From Baylisascaris procyonis (Eukaryota; Nematoda; Chromadorea; Rhabditida; Ascarididae), in contig JAZARR010000080.1 of the NCBI GenBank assembly GCA_037389465.1, positions 1,448,734 through 1,512,733 on the forward strand: a DNA stretch of 64,000 nucleotides, given 5' to 3'. Of this stretch, positions 27,501-42,500 are shown piece after piece. A model generated the notes under the pieces. That model worked only from the letters and a program-made list of their open reading frames with translations. It was not told where the DNA came from and did not search any database. The translations under genes were made by a program, and so were the position numbers. Positions within the stretch are counted from its first letter, which is position 1; the number at the start of each line of letters is the position of its first letter.

Positions 27501-30500
27501 AAAGGTGGCTAACAACTGGCCCAATTTCTGAGTCAAAAATCGCATCAGCTCCTGCCGTTCGATTGCGGATGGAATAGTCGAGTTGCTCGGGTGTTGATCT
27601 TCCCACCAATGACAATTGTGCTTTTACTTCAATAGGTATGCGCACAATCATTTCATTGTCAATGTCACGACCGTCTTGCTCGGCGTTTGTACTGAAAAGT
27701 ATTCTGTTTTAGAGAAAAACATTTAGGAAAAGGATTTTCCCTGCTAAAAAATCTCAGTTTACTCTGTCCTACGCAGTGAACAATTGTGAAACAGACATAC
27801 TATTTATAAGGCATCAAACCTACAGAAGAGAGGCTTGTGTGCAAGACGACAGAGCTTATGGAAAAGTGGGTGGCTATCACTGTTTTCCAAACTCTTAAAA
27901 ATTTAGTTCCCTTCACCATAGAGATTTCATTTTAAACACTCGACTTCTCACCTTTTTTTCCCTATCATTCAGAAATTAAATAAATAAACGCGAGTTGATA
28001 GCTATTATTTGTGAACTTTCTAATTCTATATTGATTTTTCTATTTCTAAAAACATTCTGCTATTATTGCGCAAAGCAAAAAAAGGCTCTTACTACCGGTG
28101 GGTTACATGAGCTGTTTTTATTATTATCGACGCCTCGATAGAATTTTACCACTTATGGAAAAAACTTCTGTGATAAACTGCAAAACACTTAAATTATTCT
28201 ATATTGAACGCATGATCTTTTTTAATATTGCCGTTATCAGCTAAAAGAAGATGCGATGCAAATTAGCGCAAAATGCGTGTAGCAGCAATATACAAATTCA
28301 TTGAAGTTGTGATTAAGTTGGAATGAAATATATTAAACGCTGTCTGAAATTTACGAAGAACTACCAAATAGTTTTGCTTTGAATCATAAGCATTAAGATG
28401 CGCGTTTTCAAGCACGAAGCGCACACTGATTCACTTTGAAATACAGCAGGAGTCGAATGTGACCACTTTTTTTTGCTGTACTTAAGCAATTTTTATCACT
28501 TACATGCAAAATATTATTGTGATTAGTAATGCGAAAAAATCTCTGTTCTCATAGCTTTTGTTGCACATTTCGAAAATTTATTAAGTTTTGAAAGTCATCC
28601 CAAGTCCCTGAAATTATTTTAATTTTCGTTCAAAATTTCTTTTCTGAAGCCACACCATCGAAATCTGTGCTCCCGATGAACGAACAAGGACAATATTTCG
28701 CCAAATAGTGAACTGTCAGCTGATAAGTCACCAAAAAATGTTTATCAGCTACAGTCTCAGACGTTTGCACACCTGAAGGATACAAAATGTATGTAAGTTC
28801 ATTAAGGCAGGTGGCATGTGACGAAAACATTTCTAAAACGAGAGGAACACTGACTCCTTCCAATGTCATTTCGCCCATTCGTGCGCAGTGAATTTCTGTG
28901 GTTACAATGTCACGATTTAGCCTTAGCTTCTTCATCAAAATTAACATTAATTGATTTAAATATTTTGATTTTCTGCTAAAAAGGAAGGATGAAAAAACAG
29001 CAACGAAACCGTGAAAAGGTTAATAAAAACATAGTAGTTGTTTTTCTTTTGCGAAAGTCGAAAACAAAGTATACCTGTTGACAGACATTTTGACGAGCAC
29101 TTCCTCCATAGTCGCGTCCACATTTGTACCTGTCAGCCGGAAACCGAATAATGCCTCAGCACTGGCTGGCAATGGATTGCCAATATCGCATGCGAACACA
29201 TAATCCTCACCTTTTTCCGCTTTACCATGTGGTGAGCAGCTTAGTGGTTGCTGTAAATATTATGCAATTATGTTTCGAGAATTCAAAACAACACAGAAGT
29301 TCACTGATAAGGCTAGTGCTAATAAAATTGCAGAATAAATATATACTCCATATTAAAGGAAATATAAAGATCATTTATAATTATTATTTTTGGTTTCATA
29401 AGAATATTGCGGTACGATAGTATTGCCATCTGCTTTTTTTAGATACTGTGAAAAAAAGTAGAAAAGCGCATGCAGTGATTTAATAAATATGTGTTAATGA
29501 ATAAAATTCTTCAATAAAAAATTTCGCCGATTGATAAAATCAACGATATTTCAAGTAAACGAGAAAAGCATTTGAAATAAACCTTTGTGATATAGTTCTC
29601 TATGCCACCATATTCGAAACCGGGAGGAATAGTCATGAAGAATTGCGACTCATATGAGTCTTCACCACGATTCTTCACTGTGACATTCAAAAGCAACGAT
29701 TGATCGGTTGCACCAATTGTGAACTTCTCTTTACTCCTGCAAACAGTAGTAATAGTCTTTAATGTTATTTATTTTATTCACTTATTGCTTCTCTTTTCAT
29801 CTTATTCAGTATTTATAAATCATCGCCTTTTTCCATTCTCTATTAAACTTTGATTGTCAAACATCTATTAAACTTCGACTGTCAAACCTCTCCCTTCAAA
29901 GCCAATTAGAAGGCACTTTCATACTTACCTTTATCAATAATTCAATTCTCACTTACGTTCTACGTTGGATACTTCAGCGATTCGTGCAAAAGAAAACGCG
30001 AAAAACCTGGGAAAACAGCTGAGAAATAAAGCTGGAAAAACAGAGCCTGAATCATTCTGTACTTCATATACTAGCATATACTACAGAACGTCATATATTT
30101 GGCACTTAACGGTTTATCACAATTTTCATACCAGCATCCTTGTATTCAGTGTATGTAATATTCTTTTTTTCCAAGAAATACTTTAACTAGCTGTGTAAAG
30201 TCATCCCGGCGTATTGCTAAACCATGTCAACAGGACAGATAAAAGTAAAATAAAGCCTAATTCAACTGTAGTGTACTTGCAGAAATCCTTTCACCAATTC
30301 ACCTTCTTAGGTTTTCGGGCTTTCCGGTTTTATTTAAAACGAAACCCTCTTCTAAGCATACTTGCTCGCAACGAGTTCACGATAGGGACAATACAAAATC
30401 AACTGCGCGTATTTGAAAAAAAGGTGTGCGAAAATTGACTTACGAGATGGCATGAACTTGAAGATCGGGAATACACTGTTCATCAGGACCGCAATTCTTA

Positions 30501-33500
30501 TCGATAGGCAACTGTAATAAAGGAAAATGCAGATTGGAATTTTTTTTTTAATATTATGATTAGAATTTTTCAATGAAAAGAAATTCATATCAACGAAATT
30601 AAGTGATTATTTAGGAAATGAGAAAACATCGTTTGGTCAATAAATAAACTGTCCGCTCGATTTCCGATATCGGAAATTTGATAGTATCTGAGTAGATTTT
30701 CTCAACAGCAAACAATTCATACGACATCTTAGGTTTTCTCAAAACTGCGCTTGAACGAAGGAAGAAAGAATCAATAGAAGTCTCTGTCATTCTGCTGTAA
30801 TAATTCAAGTGTTTTTAAACATTAAGAAAAATTCTGCACCTACTTTGTGTGCGTTACGCCTCACCGATATATCTGTGAGCTTATTATATTATCTGGTTCT
30901 TTATTTCGCAATCTCATTTCCAGAACCACAGTTTCACACATGATTGGTGCAGTCGCAGACGGCATGTCTTCGACTCCATCTTTCATGATGACGCAACAAA
31001 TTCAAATTGAGCTATGGACGTTTGAAGGTGGCAAAATTTCTGCATCCATTTTACAATGGCCCGAATTTCTTTTCCTACATATGGGATTACGAAACTGATC
31101 ATTTATTTATAGGACATTTGCAGAGATATCCCGCATATTTTGCTATTTACTAGTAATATATGAAACTATTTGACCAGGAGGCAGGAATACAAAGGCGTAT
31201 TTTGTGCCCCTCTGTATGCTTCTTCATTTGTTTCAAAGTTATCTGAGTTAACGACCAGTTAATCTGGCAACCTAATTATTCTTTTTGGGAGGGGAAGGGG
31301 TAGGATATTCAAGAGCAATTAATGGTTTAATGTATTAAATGAGCTATTAATCACGAAATACTAAAAATTAACCTAGAACAATAAAGAATGAAAACATGAC
31401 AGGAACTAGAGGAAAATTAGCGCACTTCGGTAACGAAAGCGAGTGGTACAGTAGAATCAAGCGCTGGCTCTAAATTGCCGGATGCCGAAATCCCACTCGA
31501 TCGCTCCTCATAGGTATAATTTGCTGTTATGTGAATCGGAGTAAGCTTGTCACGAATCGTATCCTGAAAATTTAAAAATGAATTAAAATGAAAGAAAGCA
31601 GTTTCTGTGCATTTGGAAATATGTCCGATAAGACGGCAACAAAGCGATATAAAGTACAAACGGTACACTGCTTCATCAATTATATCTACTTGTAAGAAGA
31701 CATAGGGGATAATGAAATCTATTCAAATACAGCAATTTAAAGAAGGCATTCAAATACAAATACAATAAAATATTTAAGAATCTTTTACAAAAAGAGAAGT
31801 AATTAATACCGAAACGTAGATATCATACGTATCGCAAAATTTCGCTCCTTTACGCACATGAATAATTTGTTCTATAACATCCGGTTGATCCTTCGAAACA
31901 GATTTTTTACCTGCCTTCACATTCCGCTTGCCTGCCTGCAAAATTACAAATTAGTTTCGTTCTACACCTATAGATGCATTAATTGAACTTAATAATTACC
32001 TAACATTTCTTACTTCAAATTAATTTAATTTTAGCTACTACGTTTGAATGCCAACTCCTAGATACATTTATATGCGCTCGAATAGGTCCATTCCTTAAAG
32101 TCATGGGCGGCGATGATGCATGAATACCGAAGTGATTAAATGAAAGTGATAAATTAGTAATATATTTTGTGGTAACGGCAATTTGAACGCTCTACAATAA
32201 TATTTTCACAATCGAATTTAATTTCACATTAACTTATTTCAAAGTTTGCGATTTAATAGCATTCCATTCGCCACTACTCTCAGAGAATGCTGAATTTATT
32301 TAGCACATTAATCCTCCATAAAGGTTTTTCATTTTTGACCTGACAACCTCGTGAATGGTCTAGATATCAATTGTTCTAATGCAAATCAATGCAGCAATTG
32401 CCTTACTTTTCTTCGTTGTCTATGCATGATATTATATAATAACGATATTCTTCTTGTTTCGCTCCATGGCATATGCATATATAATATTTCACAATTTACT
32501 GCCCTCATCGTAGACATTTTTATGTTAAAGTCGCTCAAAGTCATACTTATAACGTTTACATTTTAGACTTCGGGCTTAATAGTGTTTTTAGGAATCTGCC
32601 CCTGGCATTTGATGAGATGTGGTGCAGCATGGCTTACGAGCCCTGTAGATTGAACTTAAGCCTAAACCTAAGTCTGCAATAATCCTAATAGTAATCGTAA
32701 TCCTATAACAATCCGAAAGCCTCTGCAATATTCCGGAGCCACCAGCGGTACGCTTTGATACCCATTGGAGATATCTGCAAAAGCTTCACTTCATATTCAT
32801 CGATTTCAATATTTTCGCATGGAAACGCTCACCAGGTCACGTCTGCGAAAGAAGGCACGTGGAGTAATCGTTTTCTTGGAGTCGAGGTGTATGAATACCT
32901 TGAGATCGATGTCATCCGGGGATTGTCCTTTGCCCTCATACTTTAGACATAACTTCATTTTGTCGCTGAACAAGAAATACTAATAAGAATAAATTAGTGC
33001 ATGCAAAAAGAATAAGCGGCATAACGAAGTTGAATGTGCCATTTTAATGAGCGATAACTGCCAATATAGCTGCATCTCATTAGCGCGCGAAACGATCGAG
33101 ACTTCCTGAAGCAGCCCGTCAAAAAATTAGGCAATTTCCTCTGGCGACCGATAGTCCACACATCCCAAACACTTAGAAAGTCTTCCACCCTAATTACAAA
33201 CCCAAAACAGCTTATATTTAGTTCAGAAAATGTGTCCTTTCTGAGACAGTATAATATTGCAACTTTATGAAAAATCACAATCCCTGAGATTTTTTATCAT
33301 GGGACTTCCGTATTTTTCTCCGATTACCTGCACAGCAAGGATGTTTTGTTATAGTCGATACTGAAAATGAGAACGGTGTAACTGTTTGTTTTCTCTGACA
33401 CTGACAAGAAAGGCAGCATTCATTGCCGACAAAGCTCTCAGATCCCAAAATCTCTCGATGAACCGCTCCGCAACAGAAATAACTTCTTGTGTAATACTCA

Positions 33501-36500
33501 TATCTCCTGAAATATTAAAGGATACGGCCGATGGACATGTTCTTCCTCCAAAATCAGCCATAATAATGACTGTGAAATCCTTTTAACACTGAGATAATTA
33601 AGAAAAAACGATCAAGCGTACCAGGCCATATATCCGAACTCTGTTGGACAGGTTTTCTCATCGAGATTGATCGACTGCTTAGAAGCGGTGATGGAGCCCG
33701 TAACGGTTATCACTGGCTTTGTCTTGAAAACAATAGCGTGCGAACTTTGATAGGCTCCGACAGCGATATCTTAAAATTGAAAAGCATAAATAAAAACTGC
33801 ACATTTGCGAGATGCTATAAATAGATAAAGCAAATGAATATCTCCAATAAGTGGTCATAGAATTATTCTGAATCATAAGCTTTCCTCCCACCTCTAGTGT
33901 AAGCTCTTTCCGTTACAATTCGGAAATGAGGCAGCTTAAAATCAACTTAAAGCGCAACAAAACAAGAAACTACAGTAAGAGATTTTAGAGCGTTAATACT
34001 TTGAGTAACGATAGATCCTAAGCGACTGAATTCACAAGCTGGTTTGCATCACTTGAGCCATTAATGGAAGGCAGTAAGATAAAGTAAAGCAGATTCGAGG
34101 TAGGGTATTATTCAAGGTAGGTATGAGGCCAACTGTAACCTATAATAATAATGAACATAGTTTTAGCAAATGTGTACAAGCATTCATCACATCCAAGACT
34201 GCGCAGCCACACCAACCCGTCAATAATGTGACTATGATTCCTTTGTATGCGAAGACTGGGACTTTTAGAAATTTACGACCTTTATAAAGAACATTCAGGT
34301 GTCGATTGGCTAATACATAATAATTTATTTTGCTACCAGGAATGAGCTGGTGCTGGACACCTGCATAGAGCACTGAAACTGTATACCACCTTCGAAAGAT
34401 ACAGAAGACGAAATATTTAGAATACCAATCCATGCTTTGTAGATGCGAGGACTACAGTGCAGCAAGCAACAAAAACACATAAAAAGCGTAAGATTTTTTT
34501 AGCAAACTTCTTTTTGAAAACTAATGTAAAATGTACGAAAGCTTTGCAGCCGATTTGTCATTCGCCTTCCCTACCTATCCAGTCTTCTAATCGCTTGAAA
34601 TGTTAAGCCATAATCTTTGTAGAAAAATGACCGCAATGGGAGGTTTTTTTAGTATGCTTTTGAAGTACTGTGGCAAAATCATGCGTGCATATCTCTTTGC
34701 GTTCGAGCTTTTGCATTCATCCAATAATTTCAAGTTGGGCAGAGTCGTAAAATTCCATTTGTACAATATGCACCACAGGGTTATCACTTGTATCTCCTGT
34801 ACCAATTTTCAACATAGTCGGCTAACACCGGATGTACCCGCAGCTGTTTTAAAGGCGCCGAAATTACAGACATTTTGCAACGGATAAGGTCACACTTTTC
34901 AAAAGCCAAGTAGCAACGAAAAAATCGTTTGTGAATTACCTCTTGTTTTATTATTCGTCATCATCTTATGAAGCTAGCCGGTGAAAAATGGGATGCAAGA
35001 GCTCACATAATGCTAGCTGGTCTGACAAGCTTAAATATTAAATCTAGTTCAAAGAAACATTTCTCCAACTTGAAACGATTGTTAGCTATCCGTCATCTCA
35101 ATCGCATCACTCTTTTATAAATTTTTCCTCTAGCTGACACTCAAATCACTCATAAACAAAGTTCGTTGTTCATATAGTTGCTTATAAACTCAATAACTGA
35201 GTATTTATACAGATTTAAGTAATATGCAAAATTCGTAGTCTGAGATGTCGGTGATTGATTCCAACAGTACTAATTTTCAGATCCTATGTCTGTGTCAAGA
35301 CCTCCTTACGCCAAATCGCTTTGTACTAAAATGATGACAACAAAAGGTCCTTGTATCAAGCGGCATAACAATATTTACATATTTTGATTGCTAAATGTTA
35401 TCAGGGCTCCCTTTGCGTAATGAGTGATAAGTGAATCGGCCCGCATCAAAACGGCTCGAGTTAGGTTGTAGATAAAAGTTCATTATTCTTCCTTTGCCTA
35501 GTGGTAATTATTTGTATTTCATTAAAGAATCAAATCCTTCAGAAGTTTTATCAAGCTATCCAATTAACTGGTCGTAATTAATTAAACCACAAATATTGAA
35601 TTAAATTGAACTATAGCAGCAATTATTGCAAAGATGCAGATTAGCAGCCAGAGCGCAGATTAATATAGAAATTGCGGCAACTTTTCCTCAGCATTCGCAA
35701 TTGCATTGAAAATAAACATCATTTATGATTTACTACCAATTTCAGTTTGCTGACATATCTATCCTATTGGCGCGGCATCGAGTGAAACTGCATAAGAGCA
35801 TGTTTTCTAGCATTTTTTCCTTCTTTACAAACCAAGTGGCTTTTCGTGGAGTTTGGATGATGCACGCAACGGCGCAATTCCATAGAGATGACTCTAACAG
35901 CTACAGCAGTGACCCTTTGTAGTGATCGAGCATGCGATAGCCCAATTCTTCCCTGAATGTATGCAGGAGGAATTTTGCATCGTTATACATGAGACAAGGT
36001 CGCCGGAGTAAAATAATTGCATTGAACTAACAACATGAACTGCATTAACAAACCAGGATATTGATTGCGATCGACATCCTTGCCGCCGGCAAGCGAGTAT
36101 CCAAAAGCTCGTAAATCCGCATGCACTTTTCGAGCTTCAATCTTTTGAGTTGGTTCCTTCCTTAAGCCATCTTTAGCTCCGTGATAAACATAAACGGCAC
36201 CACGACCATCCTCACCATCGTAAGGTGCACCAACAATAAAGTCTGAAATATTTCAGGAAAATGCACATCGTAGCGCAAAAAAGAGTAACTTCAGTAAGGA
36301 TCATTATACTTGTTGATCGGAGGAACTGATGTGATGCTACTATGATCACTGTTAATAATTTAGCGACCGCGTTCATGTAGGAGCAATTCACTCCATAATA
36401 TACTCACAAAGTTTCTTTTTTGATGAAATTTTACCGGAAAACACTGAAACTTGCAAGTTATTGAAGGTCATTTGAATAGGAGTCACTGGCACAGAATATA

Positions 36501-39500
36501 CGAGAAAAAATTTTTAAATAAATTTCAGTATGACGCTCCTTTATTTTAATAACAGAACATTTACTGTGCCCAGTAGTGTGATTTACGAAAAAGATGCTTA
36601 ATATTTAACAGCCTTCGCCCTTTGCACCATCATCACCACAAAGAAATAATGGAAGAGAACGATTAGAAATAAAAAGAGTCACTTTTTTCAGCTTTTTTAT
36701 TCGCCTTATCTTATAAAGGGGATGACTAAATTATAGAAGCTGAGATTTCTGAAGGTTGTTTGCATAAATATAAACAAGTTTTACTCGTTTCACTCACAAT
36801 AGTTCACTTAAAAATCACGTTGAAGAATATAATCTCTCTCAACATCTCAAAGATCGTTTGACTTGCGGTTCAACAGGAACAAAAAATAATGCTTTGTGGC
36901 AAATTGTTAGTGTGACTAAGTTTTGGAAAGAGTAGTAGTTTCCTCACTTATTTCTTACAAAACATCAATAAATTCGGTGCCAAAAATTTTGACTGGTCTG
37001 AAGGAGCTGATTTCCTACTCAAATTTTACTAACAACAAGACGATTTGGTGCCAGTTTACAATCATTTTTTGTGAACAGGCGATAAAAAGTTAAAGATATT
37101 AAGTAGTCTACGCGATTTTATTTAAACTGAGGAATAGGTTGTATTTATTCACTTATGAATATCCTCTATGCAACGGATAGTGTTTCGAAAGTTTAGAACT
37201 GACTACTTCTCAACTATGAAATTGGCATCATTTTGGTGGTGCGCTATTATGACAAATGGCAACATGAAAATAATATTTGTTTTGGGGTTGGTCAACTGCT
37301 CTCTTTCACAAAAAATTTCTTTGCACGTCTATAGGTAGGAGACCAGGAAATTCCTCACCATTAAATCCATCTTGATTGAGATCGTCAGCAGCGGCCAATG
37401 AAAATCCAAAACGTGACCACTCAGTATGACCGACAAGTGATTCCCATTTTGGGAAATCGTGCTGAAAATCAGATTCGATAATTGCGCCAATCATATCGTT
37501 TTAATTGCTGACTCTGTACTGATTGAGGTAAAGTTGAACGTTGTGCTATTGCGCAGCGTTCAACTTTAAATTTATTTTTCTAAACTTATTTTTCTACAAC
37601 TTTGAACTTTAAACTTTTTACTTCTATTGAACTTCTAAACTTACTCTTCAACTTCAAACAACGTTAATCAGCTTTAAACTCTAAAATATAAAACTTATTC
37701 TAAGCCTCCGAATGAATCGTTAGCTACCTATAAACCTATAAGTAAATCGTAAAGGCAAATAAACGAATAGACATAAACGAATGAATGCGGTACGAGATAA
37801 ACGATGAGGTAAATGAATCATTTGTTCCTATACAAAGCGCCTTCTGGCAACATTAGAATCAGCAATGCAAAAAATTGTAGTTTTTCTCTGAATAATTTAG
37901 TTCTACCTACATAAAAAATGTCACTGTGAAAGCTACTAAGCAATTCAACAAGCGATAGCGTACCGCAGGTCCTTGGAAGAAGACCATTACTTTGCCAACA
38001 TCATATCGTGGTTTCTGTTCTTGTGTTTTCACATCCTTTATCGTTTTATAATCGGTGTAAAATGGTGAACCAACGATGATATCATCATAGCTGAAATGAG
38101 AAAAAAATGTACATGAGTAAAAACGGCATGTTTAAAATTGGAAAATGTCAGGCAAATTTTGGAATCAAGTGTCCCACTAAGTAGGAAAAAGAAAACTATA
38201 AAATACAAGATGAAACGAAGAAAAACAATGATGATCGATAAAGTTTCATTGCACACATTCGAATATGGAACGAATCTGTTAAGCTCTGGCTAATTATCCT
38301 ACGGCATTTCTGAAGATCATGAGGTTATCCCTTATTGACGTTCAGATGGGACTTTCAGTAGTATTTTTGGAGGTTTGTAAGTTGTTATTTACATAGAAAA
38401 ATACTTGTTTGTTTTATAGACAAAAATGCTAAAATGCGAAACTTTTTTTTCTGCGTGCAAAAGAAAAGTTCAGAAATATTCTATATGAAAATGCGGATTT
38501 TTAAAAGAAAATATTTTCTTCATGGATTTTCTTCGATTTTATAAACTTATAACGAACTTGAAAAAAATATGAGGGCATTTTCTTTTCTAGAAAATAAGAG
38601 GTTTGGAGGACGGGAATATGAAATATTGTCTTTTTTAAGGGATGAAAGCATGTTTCGTTGCGGATAGGACATAAGACTTTGATGCTAGTACTAAGAAGAC
38701 GACGTCGTGCTTAGATTCGGCAACAGAAGCAGCTCCCACCGATTCACCAATAAACCATTCACAGATCGGCTTCAGAAAGGTTGTTTTCCGACTTTAGTGC
38801 CTTAGTTTTCGGGAAATACACGGGTTACAATGCTTCTGTATATGGAGCTACGCCAAAGCAAATAAGCTCTTGATGTAGAAGTTCATTAGAGCATATTCAA
38901 AATTTCTTGATTTTTTGAAGACCTCCAATAGTTTACAACTTTATCAACGCAATTCCATCAATTACCTCCAGATCAGATGCTAGCAGAATAAGAACTAACT
39001 TTATAAATGGCAAAATCTCTTGCGAACTTGTCAATGTTCCATGAAAGCTTTTTGTAACAGTGCACTTGGAAAGTGTAGAATGCCTGTTTGTAAAAATGAA
39101 GACAATTTTCGTAATGAATCTAAAAAGATACTTTTCTCGACGTTTTTCATTGACCACTCGATAAAAAACCTTTGCGTCGTATGCAGCCTCATTAGGTTAA
39201 TGCATATTTTGTATCCTCAACACTATGACGCTAGACTGCGATCTCTAAGTTATTCATATGTTGTTGCCTTCATGGTAACAAGTATTTTGATGTATACCCC
39301 GCTTACAAGCCTTTCGTCATGTCCATTTTAGGTACAATAGGTAGCCCCAAGTATTTGTAACAAATGCGAAATGTCAAAAGTCAACTGTCAAATGGACTGC
39401 GATCTAGACAATGAAAAGATAGAGCAATCGCCGGATATGGAAGTATGTATAGAGTCAACAATTGGCATAGACCTCTAAACGTTTCGCATTTGCTTTGTTT

Positions 39501-42500
39501 GCACCGCTATTGAGTGCGCCATTCATGCAATGTTGTTGGCATGCAAACCTCGAATAACTTTTGTAGTTCACAACCGATTTATTTATACCGACGATTCTAC
39601 CAGTACTTGTTCAAATCTCTATCATAGATCTCTATCATATCCGATTCGTTTCTGGGTGAAATGTAAGGAGCGATGCATGGTTAGTGTAAAAGATAGATAC
39701 TCTTCCATTTTTTTGTCCTCCACCTACATAAATGTCTGCAGAAATCCATCAATTGACCCTTCCATTTTTTCGTCCTCCACCTACATAAATGTCTGCAGAA
39801 ATCCATCAATCTGTCGTAAAGATGCTATAGGTGAAGGCTGTACTTCGTACATATGATGGTGAAATTGTGCAACAGATGGATGGCTGTGCAATGCAAAAGT
39901 GACTTACGTATACGTTGCAATAAAAATGAAAAAAGGACTAAGCAATAACGCTATATTATTTTTACCACACGAAGAACATCGGCAGAATTTATTCCTGATG
40001 GGCTCTTGAGATGAAATTTACCTCTAGTATTGCTAAACGCTGGCATAGATGAAAGTTCTAGAGTAATGCAGTAACTGTGCCCCGGTTTTCCTACGATTAT
40101 CTCCTAACAGCTATCCAGAATCTGCAATAGGCAGTGGTGAAGATGAATATCAACGATCATGAACTAAGCCACTTGCAGCTGTTATTCTTTAGGTCATTCC
40201 ATAGCATGACTGCGAAGAAAGGAAGATGCAGTGGAATAAGGTGATGACGAAGTGAAAGTCATGAATCAAAGGTAGAGGTGACATTCGTTATCAGCCGAAT
40301 CCTCGATTAAAACAGAGAAAGGAATACAATGGCTTCTATCGTAGAGCATTAATGTAGCTTGTTAAATGATCGGATAAGGCGGCTGTAAGCATTAGCAATG
40401 ACTCCGCAGCAAAATGGTTCAAAATCTCTGACTTCATATCTCCACCGTTAGAAATACTTCAGATTCCTATGAAAACGTGAAATTTGCGTTCAACAAACAA
40501 TGCGTATATAGAATACTGAATTGACTGCGGAATTAGCTATGGATAGGTTATATGGCTCATTCAACGTACCCGTCTGCATTAAGATCTGTGACCGCAACAG
40601 CAGCACCAAAGTATTGTCCTCGTTGTCCATTATGATCAGTGAGATTTCGTAACGAAACAAGTTCACTGCTGAAGATATATACCTGAAAAGAGTAGGAAGA
40701 TAAACAATGAAAGAGAAACAACTAGAAATATTATATTTTACGCCATTTAAATCGTAAGATTTTCCATCTGTTGATTTTCATCATTAATGAGTTATCTTTT
40801 CGTTGAGAGCAATAGAAAATGGTCAAAGCTCTTCAGTATCGACCGTAATGGAAGCTCAAACGGAAAAATTATGCAGCTGATTTCGAAACTTCAAGATCTT
40901 CCCTAAACTTGCCATTAAAAGCATAATTTAACTTCATACAATGTATGCGATATGTTGACTATCCTTCATGATATCTGGGTGAATACAAAGTATGTTAGAA
41001 TGATCAAGTATGTATCGTCATGTCGAGCAAAAAGGGCCTAGAAGCATTATTCCACCGAAAAAATTAGTCCATAAAAGATCGCTTATATGGAGGAAAGAAA
41101 ATTAACGTACAGCTCCGACGAGTTCATTGCCACGTGGTACGCCTGCAACGATGTCGTCCTTACCGTCACCATCGAAATCTCCCACTGCCGTTGCGTAACC
41201 TACAAGAAAACGAGCATAATTTCTCCTGTAACCCTTGCATTCTAAAATGCTGCCATGCACGATAAACTATACAACGGGCAGATGTAACTGGTCCATAGGA
41301 TTGAATTAAAAGAATTAAAAAAATCCTTGTATAAACTTCCCGATGCTTTCCATCATTTCGTATAGATTTGGAAAGTGTGCCTAAGTTCGACGTAATCACT
41401 CACAAGCGTTCATCATACACACTACAATATTGAAATATCTCTAGGTGACAATGTTATTAATGGCAAACCAAGGTTATAGTTATCATGATGTGCTGGTCCA
41501 TCCTTCGTGTTCGGTCGATTTTTCTGATCGGTCACACTCTGCGAGAATACGGTTCCTTGCCAATAGTATGCTCCAGGCGCACCAATGAACAAATGTTCAT
41601 CGCCTTCGTCGGGTATCGCTGCACTAAATCCGCACATCCCATAGCCAAAACGATGATGACCATGTCGTGCAGCTATAAATGGGCCTTTTTTGTTGCTTGA
41701 AATCAAGGAAGAAATCCACGGAACTGAAGAACCATCTTTAATGAAAATTCACTAACAAAAATTTTGCATATGAAAGTAGAAACTAATTACTTGAAAAAGG
41801 GGTTGTCGTTGCCCCCATCCTGAAAGATAGATCCATCCCAAAAGATGACAGCGACTGCTCTAAGCCAAACGGCATGTCCCAACCCTCTATCTTTAACTAT
41901 TATTTTACAATGTTAGTTCAAATATTTCCCATATTAAAGAAAAAATCTCCGTTTTATCAACGAAAGATAAGCAATCAACGAACAGCCGCTTGAAAAAACA
42001 ATGTCAAGCATTTATAAAAGTGCTTCTTTCTCATTAAATTTATGTTGCTAAAAAAAAGAAATGATGGCAAACGAAAGTAGAAATCGATTCAGTTAGAATA
42101 AAACGAACCATTATAAAATCTGCAAGGTAGAGCTTTAACATCATTAAGTGGAATGGGAGAGCTCACTAGTAATTCGTATACATCATTAAGTGCATATGGA
42201 ATGGGCTAATGAGAACGGGTAATAAACAACATCCCCATTTCATACAGCGTTGTTGCCGCATTATAATTAATAATAAAATTTGAAAGGACGAATAGGAAGG
42301 CACAAATCAATTCATTTACTGACGTTCTTGACGACATGAAGCGAATTCCTCGATTCTATCAAAGCCCTCAGTTGCATAGAAGCATGTACCTACTGGTTCA
42401 ACAACTTCGAACTTTGAGAAGAAATACTTGTAGTGAGGAGCGCATGCCTGAAATCTCATCGTAATATTTTTTGACTGCGTTTTAATATTTCCAGATGAAA

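Larger units (their letters stand above)
24936..32965 (-). other. ina-1: ina-1 exons 12-21: thigh and calf domains with cleavage region
   Basis: Exons: 12 32965-32833; 13 31935-31810; 14 31563-31426; 15 30511-30444; 16 29736-29583; 17 29250-29075; 18 27691-27496; 19 27216-27040; 20 25992-25708; 21 25148-24936. Recognisable family segments are KLCLKYEGKG (12), DTIRDKLTPIHITANY (14), NCGPDEQCIPDLQ (15), VKNRGEDSYES (16), CDIGNPLP (17), NRGPSAISGAWLDIIWP (19) and CTHIECDIGRL (21). Exon 20 is a charged 95-residue block containing YVKKRRLRQ, where vertebrate alpha3/6/7 chains are cut by a furin-like protease into heavy and light chains. Cleavage here is inferred. Exon 20 uses a TTTAAAG acceptor. 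Confidence 0.88.

Noticed and set aside
28630..28947. 105-codon minus-strand ORF as an ina-1 exon
   Set aside because: Exons 17 (ends 29075) and 18 (starts 27691) join in phase to give a normal integrin sequence, leaving no room for it.
33349..33561. Minus-strand ORF and an alternative Cys-rich frame as ina-1 exon 12
   Set aside because: The exon at 32965-32833 restores Cys across the junction and gives the expected KLCLKYEG segment; the 33.4-kb frame is not integrin-like.
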